Source: Quillaja saponaria (lineage: Eukaryota; Streptophyta; Magnoliopsida; Fabales; Quillajaceae). Taken from it: a stretch of DNA of 64,000 bases. The translations under genes were made by a program, and so were the position numbers. Below the pieces are notes generated by a model that saw only the letters and a program-made list of their open reading frames with translations, did not search any database and was not told where the DNA came from. Where the stretch lies: positions 35,957,235 through 36,021,234 of the forward strand of contig CM055607.1 in assembly GCA_029379385.1 (NCBI GenBank), written 5' to 3'. This document shows, in pieces, positions 26,620 through 37,300 of the stretch. How positions within the stretch are numbered: position 1 is the stretch's first letter; every line of letters starts with the position of its first letter.

Positions 26620-26675
26620 ATCCCACATCAGTGTTTTGTAAATAGGAGAGTTGTGCACCAGGAGTATAAATAATG
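26620..26675 (+). promoter_or_regulatory. Plant snRNA promoter (USE plus TATA) of U1 copy 1
   Basis: The upstream sequence element ATCCCACATCA (26620-26630) is one base off the plant consensus RTCCCACATCG. A TATA box (GTATAAATAA, from about 26664) follows about 34 bp later. In plant snRNA genes this longer spacing specifies RNA polymerase II, as expected for U1. Confidence 0.8.
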
Positions 26676-26696
26676 AGGTACTACAACAAGGAAACT

Positions 26697-26859
26697 TACT
26701 TACCTGGATGGGGTCAATGGGTGATCAAGAAGGCCTATGGCCTAGGTTGGTGACCTCCATTGCACTTGGGAGGGGTGCAAACCTAAGGTCTCCCCTAGTG
26801 GGAGAGCCTACATCATAATTTGTGGCAGTGGGGGCCTGCGTTCGCGCGGCCCCTGCCCA
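26697..26859 (+). ncRNA. U1: U1 spliceosomal snRNA, copy 1
   Basis: The 5' end contains ACTTACCTGG, which pairs with 5' splice sites. It is followed by the stem-loop I region (GGGGTCAATGGGTGATCA), the U1A-type loop ATTGCAC, the Sm site ATAATTTGTGG, and a terminal hairpin GGCCTGCGTTCGCGCGGCCC. Compared with copy 2 it has many substitutions, but helix III is a perfect stem here (CTCCC...GGGAG), which suggests selection for folding. The first one or two transcribed bases differ from the usual AUAC start (TTAC here). The exact 3' end is set by family length (about 163 nt); a CA-N-AGT-type 3' box lies just after it. It is probably a functional 5'-splice-site recognition RNA. Confidence 0.88.
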
Positions 26860-27188
26860 ATTTCTAGTAGTAATAATATATACGTTTTCTGTTATGTAAC
26901 TTCCAATTCTTCCTTATCCTTCTACACCAACTTCACCAAAAGATTGTCTAGTTGGATTGTTCCATACACAATTTAGATTTGTTTCATCAATAAAAACAAT
27001 TACCATGGCAACTATTATTCTCCCTTTTATCTTTCTATATAATTCAAAAGCATCACATTTTTATTGTTGGAGTTGAATTATTTCTCAGAACTAATTGTTT
27101 TTACGTATTTCCTCATTGAAAAAATTAAAAAACAGCACAAGAGTTAGAGAAGTGTATAGCTGCTAGCTAGTAGTTAAGATCTCCATTT

Positions 27189-27243
27189 AGTCCCACATTG
27201 ACAAAATATAAGCAGGGAAGGCAGCGTTGATACTATAAATAAA
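27189..27243 (+). promoter_or_regulatory. Plant snRNA promoter (USE plus TATA) of U1 copy 2
   Basis: AGTCCCACATTG (27189-27200) matches the plant upstream sequence element at 9 of 10 core positions. The TATA box (CTATAAATAAA, from about 27233) starts about 33 bp downstream, again the Pol II-type spacing. The RNA start lies about 30 bp further on. Confidence 0.8.
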
Positions 27244-27265
27244 GAGCAAGGTGCTCCCTCAAAAC

Positions 27266-27429
27266 ATACTTACCTGGACGGGGTCAATGGGCGATCAACA
27301 AGGCTCATGGCCTAGGCTAGTGACCTTCATTGCACTGAGGAGGGGTGCTCGCCTAAGGTCTACCCAAGTGGTGGAGCCTACGTCATAATTTGTGGTAGTG
27401 GGGGCCAGCGTTCGCGCGGTCCCTGTCCA
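27266..27429 (+). ncRNA. U1: U1 spliceosomal snRNA, copy 2
   Basis: It begins ATACTTACCTGG, the canonical U1 5' end, and shows the same ordered landmarks as copy 1: GGGGTCAATGGG, ATTGCAC, GCCTAAGGTCTACCC, Sm site ATAATTTGTGG and the terminal CGTTCGCG hairpin. It lies 569 bp downstream of copy 1 on the same strand with its own USE and TATA, so the two are independent tandem transcription units. Several bases differ from copy 1 in paired positions with pairing kept, allowing G-U. Confidence 0.92.
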
Positions 27430-28371
27430 GTTCTAGTTCGAAGTTTTCATTCTAAAATTGGACTAAATTGGGGAAGCGATACTCTGATTATTTTATGTTC
27501 TGTAGGGGATGATAATTGGTACACCTCACTACGTATCCTTGACCGTTTGATGGTTTATCTCTGCCTGACGGGGGGATACGGGATTTGCCATGCCAGCTGT
27601 CAAGTACTGGCGCAAAGCAATGAAGGTTGCTGTACAACAAGTTTTCAAGGACTTACTGTTTTGGTTTGGTTGCAAACTCATGTTTTTATAGAGAAAACAG
27701 GTGGTTTATTATTTTTTGTCAACCGGATAACCCTCTTGCTCAAAGACGAGTTATTTAGCTTGAAATGGAGGGGGGAAATAAAAGAGTAGTTTTGAGTACA
27801 TTGGTGGAAAAGGATGAGAAAAAAGGTCTCAATTTACACCTATACCCTAAAGAGACTGAATAATGAAGGATAAAACTTGGAAACAAGAAGGATGATAATC
27901 TATAATATCAATGGTGAAGGAGTAAAATTATGTCTAATAGATACAAAAGAAACCATTTTTCAATGGTGAAGGAATAAAATTAGGTCTAATAGACACAAAA
28001 GAAACCATTTTTCACGAGCAAAACATATATCCTAAAGTAATAAGGATGACTCTTTGCCATGGTATATAGACAATGCTGATCTTTACTAGTTAACTGAAAT
28101 TTAAAGAGGTGATTTTAGACTTTCAAGGAGACATATGTTACAGTCCTGGTTCCATGGACAATTTATGAACACCAATTTACAGGATAGCTCTGCAGTAATC
28201 CCTTTGGCTGCAGCAGCTATCATACATCACCCACTGCCCATTGCACTTTACAAGCTCTTCCGTAATCCTTTTCCTTTTGGTTTCTGTGCTCTATATTCCC
28301 CTTCAATACTTTATATACTCCCTGAAAACAACCCAATGTCTCCTTATTCACACTTGAGAAAATGAGACATT
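27430..28371. other. Spacer between U1 copy 2 and the EDR1-like 3' end
   Basis: No gene is supported. A 52-bp unit (TCAATGGTGAAGGA onward to AACCATTTTT) is directly repeated at 27908-27959 and 27960-28011 with a few mismatches. The ORFs at 27547-27789 and 28135-28365 match nothing I know. The DNA next to 28372 should include the 3' UTR of the minus-strand kinase gene. Confidence 0.4.
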
Positions 28372-31300
28372 TCAAGGCGTAGAATTTACAGAAATCTCTT
28401 GTGGCAGAGGTGAACTCAGCTGCTCCTGGTGTGATGAGATAACAAGTCGCTGCAACGGCTTCAGAGCCACAGTGAGCTGAGCAAATGAGGGTCGCAGATT
28501 TGGATCACTGAAAGAGAAAATGGAAATCATGTTGATTTAATATTTTGGAAACTTTCAAACCTGATATGACCTAATGATAGCTGAAGACTTGAGTATCTAA
28601 AACCTCAAATCTTCTCTACTTACGTTTGCCAACATTCCCAAATTATCCTTGCAACTAGAGGATCAACTTCCTTAGGGATGTCAAGGCGACGTTTTTGGAA
28701 ACCAACAGCACCGACAACTTGCATAGGATTCATCCCAGTCCATGGCAATCTCAGAGTAGCAAGTTCCCACAGAATGACTCCGAAGCTATAAACATCACAT
28801 CTGAACAATTGACACAACATACATAATACATATTGTTACCATGGCATATTTTTCTATAGATTCAGTAATAAGATTCACAAGTTCTACAAGAGTATAATAT
28901 AAAATTCAGAAATAGCAGTGGCGGTTAGCATTTATTGGCAGTAAGCATGAATGATAGTGTAATGGAAGTCATTTCCACATAGCATATGATGAGACACGTC
29001 TGACAATGTTCTAATTATGGGTTCCTAATAACTCAACTGCCCAGCAATAGTTGGATAATGAACGGCCAATTATATAATCTCAAGTAAATAGTTATTTCTA
29101 ATGTTTCCAGGTGTAGGATGGATCTAAGAAGGCAACGAAGATGACATCAATTCCAGATTATTGTGGTATTCACCACAAGATTACCTGCCACTATTTTTTC
29201 CTATAATCATGTAAAAGTGAACAGACCCAGCCTAAAATGGGCAAAAGAAAAAAAAACACACACACACACACACTCTATCTGGCAGAGAAGCTGGGTAGCT
29301 GAATTACCTGAAGCAAAGGACTGAATGACAAAGAAACAAACATTTGAATAGAAAAAAAGAACCTACTGAATGCTTGGAGACAATTTAATAATTGTACAAC
29401 CAACTAGAGCATTAGTCGACTAATCAAGGACAGGTATTGTATAAGTATTGTATTTGATAATTGTTTAGATCACATAAGATCAAGATATTGCATTAGTGAA
29501 GCTGGAGGTGAACAATATCATTTATAATCATAATTAAAGAACAACTCACTTCTCGTTTGAGGGTTCATTGCGAAGAACTTCCGGTGCCATCCACTCAGGC
29601 TAACACATCAATGAAAACTCATTCAGGGTTAACGTAGAAAAGAATGCTAATGTATCAAAGAGAAAAATGGAATTATATTCTCGAAGTCTCACCGTTCCTG
29701 CAGTTGATTTGGATGACAAAAAGGTGTTGTGTTTCAAGCGTGACAGCCCAAAATCACATACCTGAATAAGCAAAAAATTGCAGTCTGTAACAGATAGCAG
29801 ATAAATTTCCACCATATAGTTGTTATATTCCCCCATCTTCCCTCCCTGTTACATTCCCCCTTTTGAATCCAAGGGATAGAGTTCAATAAAAATATACTGA
29901 AACACACAAAAAAGAAAAGAAAGAAAGCTCATCTTTTCCACTTTCAGCGTGGGGGAAATGGCCCACCCTGCAGGGGAGGCCCCACCACCAATTAACCTTT
30001 TTTTTCCATGTTCAGTGCATAAATACTTCATTTCATCATAAACAAACTTTTTTGACAAAGAAGTGTGTTAAGAATATTAAGGAGTTGTGGTTAACAGTGA
30101 ACTAGAATCTTGTTCCTCTTTTTTTTTTTTTTGATTCTATGCATATATCAGATATGTACACATCAAGCAGGTACCCAGCCAAATTTTATATACACATTGA
30201 TGCCAATGTCCAACACAAGTACTTCACTAGTCTGTGGCATCCCTGAAACTGCACCATTGTTTTGTGCCCCTTTCCTTTGGTTCAAAGCATATATCAGATG
30301 CATATACAACTATTAGGTCCGCCAAAAAAGCATCATATATGAGTATGAATGATGTGCCATGTTCATGGAAGGTAATTCAAGTGCTTTGTAGCAGCCCCAA
30401 TTCGGTTTATATGGGCCATACAATAACCAATGTCATCAGCATCACTTATAAAGAGATCACAAATTTATAGATTAGTTCAGGCTTATGCGAGGATAGCCAA
30501 ACAGAGTAGACCATTAACATCGCATCAACCTTTCATTCCCCTCCAAAGACCAGAGAGTTTACAGTTAACCACCAATTTAGGTGCAATATTAGTCCATGTT
30601 CAGATCATAATTCAGTGTGAAATTGCAAATGTCTAACACGGTTAAAGTGGCACACTTGAAGTTTAATGTAAAACTAGGAGAACACAGGAAATGCAAACAC
30701 TTCAAAAACCAAATAATCATACTTAAGTTTTGCAGGTCATTTGCACTCCAAACAGACACAAATTCATACATATACAATTATTTATATATAGTTGTATGTA
30801 TGATCTGCATTGATATATTGGTACCTTGACATTCCAATTCTTGTCAACCAAAAGATTTGGTGATTTCAGATCACGATGAACAATTGTAGGTATGCTAGTG
30901 TGCAGGCAATTCATCCCCCTTGCCTGCAAAATAAAGAAATCTGAAAGCTCATAATGATGTAAATGTTGGTTAAATAACTGTAAGTTGAATTATCTCATAC
31001 CACATCCAGAGCCATTTTTATTCTACGCTTCTCATCAATCTGACATTGAGGACGATGAAGAATTCTATATAAGCTCCCTCTGCAATATCAAACAACAGAA
31101 ACACCAATTAATACATGGAAGGAGTGACAAACAACAATGTAACATGTTTCCTCAGACAGGAAGCTGTTAAAGTTGCAGAGAGTATTGAAGCCAGTTAGCA
31201 GCTACCATTGGGGAAGAATAAAACAAATAATTCAGTCACATTCAGATGAAAATGCAGAAACATACCTTGGAAGAAACTCTGTAATGATGGAGAGATTTGG

Positions 31301-34300
31301 AGGACGAGTCACAGCCCCCATAAAAAGAACAACATTTGGATGACGCAGTCTGCGCATTATTCGTACCTTTCAAAAAGAGGAATGGAAACAGAAGTAATTC
31401 AGTGTCTTTCACCTAAAGAAAGTCATAAGGATGATCCTTAACAAATGCCTTCTGTTTGCTACACACCAACTATGGATAAAAAAAGAAGAAAAAATTTTAT
31501 GCTCCATTTGTTGACTGATTTAATTTAAAATAAAACTTGGATAATGTGAAAAGTCACACAATTTGAAGTTTGTCTAACATCGAAGGAGAGAGATGAAAGG
31601 AGGGGATAAATGGGTATCACAACTTTGGTCTTCCTGTTGTAGCCCATTTTACCTTTTATATACTTTTGAAGATATTAACTTTTAAGATTAATTTTTGAGT
31701 GAAACTACTGAGAAAGTACATGGAGGACCATCATTAGAAGAGCCATCAAATTCTCCAGTAACCACTATTGCCTGTACCATACACAATGCCCTTTAAGAAG
31801 GCACATCAGCAGTACTACCAAAAATATCTGTTATTACTCACTTTCATTTGGCCAAAAGAAGTAATAAATGTTAATCTGTTTCTGAGTAAGAAACAGATGA
31901 ATGCTAGATTCACACAAATATAGAAAGTTAGCTTATTGCTTACTTCTCTTTTGAACTCGGCCAAGGCAGCACCTGAGAAATCCTGATCCAAGAACTTCTT
32001 CACAGCAACCTCCTGTACTTCCAAATTCCAATAAAAAACTGTTTAGAAGGTACACAGCTTATATGAACTCTTTGCCCCAAAGAAAAAAAATATTGGGCTC
32101 AAGTATAATGATAGACCACGCATTGACCCGGTTATGGAACTAGTCACTGGTTAAAACACTAAAGCACCGGTTGAGGTATAGATATTCAATTATTTAAAAT
32201 AATGTATATAAGAGATTTTGCAATAGCATTATCTTCAATTTTTTGACGTATCTAATTAGCATATAAGCAAACGAAACCATTAAATTATCAACATTCAACA
32301 AGACCACAATAAGCTTCTATTCTAAAGCACATAAAAGGTAGAACTAACCGTGCCATTCCAATCGGCATGGTACACCTCCCCATATGAACCTACTCACACA
32401 AAAAAAGGAATTGAAAAGAAAAAAAAATTAATACCCCAAGAAACAAAGATAACCAGAATGAGATGTAACATTCAAAATCTTGGAAAATGAATAACTTAAA
32501 CTCAAAAATCAACCTTCCAGTGACTACTAAGATTTAAAAAAGAATTATTTTTTTTTTGGCAGGGGGAGGGAGAATAAACCCCCTGTATGCTTCCATGGGA
32601 ATCAAACCTTATACCCTATGGATAGCAGGGAATGTCAGATGTTGTTGGGCCAAGAGGCCACTGGAAGATTTAAAAAAGATGACAAGTGATACACTACCTA
32701 TACCAATTCTTTCACCAACGACCAGGTCCTCCCATGGAATTTCACATTCACCTACATCTGCATCATCCAGAATTGGATCAACCCTGTTTGCACTGTAATC
32801 AACCAACGAGCTTGGGCTTTCCGTGTCCTTTAATTGTAAATTGCTCCATATAAATTTTTCATCCTTAAACTTTCTGTGCTCCTGAAATCCAACTTCATTA
32901 CTTTCACGTTCAAGTGTGTCAAATGGATCGTTTTGAGAATTTTCCACACTTCCTCCCTTCCTGACAGTGTTCAAAATCAGATTCTCGGTTTTCCTGACCT
33001 CATTTCTGCCAGCGGCTGACACTGAACTGGTATTGTTTGCCAAATTTCGAGCCTCACTAGCACTATTGGGCATATTTGAATTATATGATAATTGCATACC
33101 AGCAAGCTCATTCTTTTCAGACATTGTAGAGCTAGTGGAAGCCAACGAAGATGGATTATAATAATTAGGTTCACTGATTAACTCTTGGAAAGCGACCTTC
33201 CATATAATTATACTCTTTTTTATTAGGGACTTCATTCCAAGCATAACGATTCTTCCACATCAAAGGCACTTGGGTTTGACCAGAGGTGAAACTATTTTTT
33301 ACACTCTGAAGCTCATTAGCTTTATTTTCTGCAGGTTTGTTATGCACAGAGGTCTTGCCACTTCCTGTTATCTGAAATGGATTAAGATCTGCAAAAAGAT
33401 TTCGAGAATCTTCTGGGCTATTTTGACCATACGGGACAACATTAAGATTTAATCTCATACCATCACCAACTGCATGAACTCCGCGACTCCCTTTATACAG
33501 AGATGTCCCAGCTGATGAGGAAAGATGATCCAATTGACTAGGACTCACTCTATTGGGTATGTTAGATGAATCAAATTCACTACTTAAACTGATGTTTGAA
33601 TTGGACTCTGACTGCTCGAAATACGGTGTTCTGTCCTGCATTGAACTACCATTCACAACAGAAAATTGACTACTTCCTTCACCATATGATGGCACAGGTC
33701 TTGAGTACAGAAACCCGGGACTAGAAGATTGAAAACTTGGGATTTTGCCAATTTTGGGATTGTGTGGCTTAAATGCAGTATCTTTTGCACTTAAAATATC
33801 AGCTGGTATAAGTGTTCCAGGAGCTGCCATGAGATCAACCAAAAACTCCCTGAAGATAGAATATAAAAAATCAAAATCAAAATCAAAATCAAAACCACAT
33901 AGAACCAGGACAGATCACCTTGAGTATATAAATCCGGTACACAAATAAGGAGATTTTGCATGTCCTCACAAGTACAACCTTCAAGACATAATTAACAAAG
34001 ATGAAGCATTAGAGAGATAATTTAATGAAGTTCCATTAGATTTACAGGTTTCCATCCCATAGCATTGTTGACAACGAGGGAAAGACTAAAAAGAAGTCAC
34101 CCGTTTACTTGTTGAATCTATATTCTACATCTACTATCTTAAGGGTCCTCAGACCATTTCTAGACTATTCATATAAAAACAAAATAAAAACACACAGCCT
34201 GTTCTATCAATCTAAAATAGGTCCAGAAGTTCAATCAACATAATAAATGAACAGAGCTAATACTACATACTTTTAGAGGCAAGGAATTACAAGAGTGTGT

Positions 34301-37300
34301 GCGTTCAAGCTGTTGGCAGCATGATAATAACCCAAAATCTACAAGATTATAAAGATAAAGAACATTAAATATATAGAAATCTAATATTAGCAAAAGCCAC
34401 AACCTTTCATCCTCCAACTTTACTATGTTGATAGCATCATCTTCAACACCAGTGTAATGACTGCCTTTTACCAATCTACAAGGCATCTTGACATTGTCAG
34501 CTAACACCTATATCCAGGAGGAAAAAGAAACAAATAAATACAGCGTTGGCAAGTAGTTAAGCTAGAATGTTCACTGAACTTGTTAATATCATAATTAATA
34601 ACTGTCCCTTAACATAAATTGGCAACGACCCAAAATAGAAAATAAATTTCATGACTTATACATTCAACATTCAAAGCCATAATATTTTCTGATTGTCTGA
34701 AAACATTGAATCTTCTGACTGGGGAGAGTTTTGTAGAGTTTGGGACAACCAGCATGTAGTCACATCTAGCAACGACAAAAGTTTGACCTTGAATTCAAGC
34801 TCTACTGTTCTAGTTAGAATAGTAGCACAGGATAAACTCAGCCAGAATAATTATATTATACACTGATGCAGTAAAGAAAAACAAAAAGGCCTATATCATG
34901 TGGAGCCCATGGGCAACAGCCAACAATGGATACAGACATAAAGATTTTGGATGTAATGTTAACCTAGTTTAGAGATAAAAAAGCGGCACCATTTTCAAGA
35001 ATTCAGGTGTTTTGTGTTGTTTTTCGGTTCTTGTTTCTTTAGTCTTTTAGGTAGTGAACCTTGTACATCTCTTGTGTACTAGGGTTTGCGGTGTTTTAGT
35101 AAATTTTTATCAATAAAAATAGTAATCTGACAGTAAATGATAGCCAGATCCAGGTGGCAAGAAAACTGGTTTCTGCACTTCTTTCGCAGAAATCTAATAG
35201 TATTTATAGGAAACCTTGCTGTTAGTTAGGTTGCGTGGTCTAGAGTTTTCTAGTAGTTTCTATGTATCACAGCTGATTTGGTCTATAACTTTTCGTTATT
35301 AGGTTAGCAAAGTGAGTCCTAGCCAAGAAGAGGGATAGTCAAGGTCAGCAAGTGCGCTGCATTGCACAATACATGGTCTGCGTATGGAATATTGAGATTT
35401 CAAGTGAGTCAATATTCCTAGTGTATAAGATTCTCTTAATGCTCTTCTCTCTTTCATTATTTTTCCATTCCCTCTCGAAGGTACCAAAAGAACCCTTGAG
35501 TGAGTCTTTTCTTTCCTCCCTACCTCTTTTGATTAACAACCCTAGAACTAAATTTTGTCACCACCCTTTAGCCCTCTGCTTGCCCATAAAAATCAACCTT
35601 TAATTAGATCTTTACTGCAAGAAAAATTCTTAAAATTCATCCACTCTTTTGCCTCTAAAACCAAGAGGCAAGATGATTCAACAGTCTTTCTCTCTGACAA
35701 AAAAAATTATCCAAGTCCATTTTGAAACTTTGAAGCCTTTAACCCACTAAGTAAGCTAAAAGAGGAAGGTTTTCGAGTATACCAACCTTAAAAAGCAAAG
35801 CACGATGTCTAGACAACCCAATATTTATCGACCCAATAGGCAACACACTCGTGTGAAGAGATGTCCTTAACTCTGTGCTTCTTTCCATCCATTTTGCCAA
35901 CATAATATTAGCATCCTTTACAGGACCACCCATATGTTTACTAACAACATCAGCAAGCCTCTGTACCAGAGTTCCGATATCAGTGACAGGGCAATCCAAT
36001 GCAATACACTGTGAAATCTGCACTAACTCTTCCAAGGCAGGATCGATTGTTTGGTTAACTATTACAACTTCAAAGCCAGAAAATCCTGTGTTTGCTTCAA
36101 GATCTCTGAGAGATGGCATGTTTCCTTGGATTGCTGAATCATTGGAGAGGCCATACACATCATAAAAACCATCCACCACTTTCTCCTCATAGTCAAGCAC
36201 ATTGTATTCCTGTTCAACCAAGAGAAAAATGGAAGTGAAGCCAAGCAGGAAAAGAACATGACCATCAATATATGCAAGCAAATCAAAACCAATAGTTAAT
36301 GCAAAGAAAACATTATAAAACACGTATATATAACTGGAAAGACTCAAATTGTTCAAGTTGCAATGTAGATGACTAGATTCTGCAATTTTCTGTAACATCT
36401 TTTGGAGCACCAACTAGATTCAATATGTGAAATACAAGGGAGTTTAATTTCTTAAAACCCCATATATAACATAACCCAACTTTGATTTATATTCATGATA
36501 CATTCTAATCTCCCAAATGACCATGTACTGCACAAACAAAGTTAATGGCTATTATCAGATGCAACAAAATGGCTCTATACAGAGATATGAAGCATAAGTA
36601 CACTAAAAGTGTTTTGTAGCTGTCCGTATAACTTCCCCTAGTCTCCCTACACAGGACTCGCTCATAGACTCCATTACTCACAGACGAACAATCACCCCAT
36701 CACTCAACATGCCCAGACACACAACTCCTAGACAATTGATTATTGAGTTCAAGAAAATCACTCCAGAACCACAAAGGGCCAAAAGTCCTTCCACGCAGTT
36801 ACCAATAGCATTAGCAAGTGCTGTTCTGGTTTGGATGTTTGAACTCCAAGTATCAACTTATCCTTTACACACAGAGATTCCAGAAATACGGCCCAGTTGA
36901 CATCAACTCAAATACCAGTCACACATATTCGTATAAAACAATAAACTAAAGAAAACCCAAAATGCAAGCTCACACTGCACAATTCATGTTAAACCCCAAA
37001 CACTGGAATTGTAATTTGCAAAGAACACTTACTAAGAAAGAAAGGAAAGAGAGTGAGACAGAGAGAGAGGAGGATAAAGAGAGAATTTGAGAGGGGAATT
37101 CTTATTATGCAATTGATTGATAATTACAGCAGATTAGGGTTCTATGTATGGCAAATCCTAAACTAGTTCCCTAACTAACCCTTCAACAAACGGGTATCTA
37201 ACAAACCACCCTCTTTTGTAAACAACTAGTTCCCTAACTAACCCTTCAACAAACGGGTATCTAACAAACCACCCTCCTTTGTAAACAGCATTGCCCTCAA

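Noticed and set aside
29600..30929. Minus-strand ORFs looking like small separate kinase proteins
   Set aside because: They are single exons of the EDR1-like gene read through into introns.
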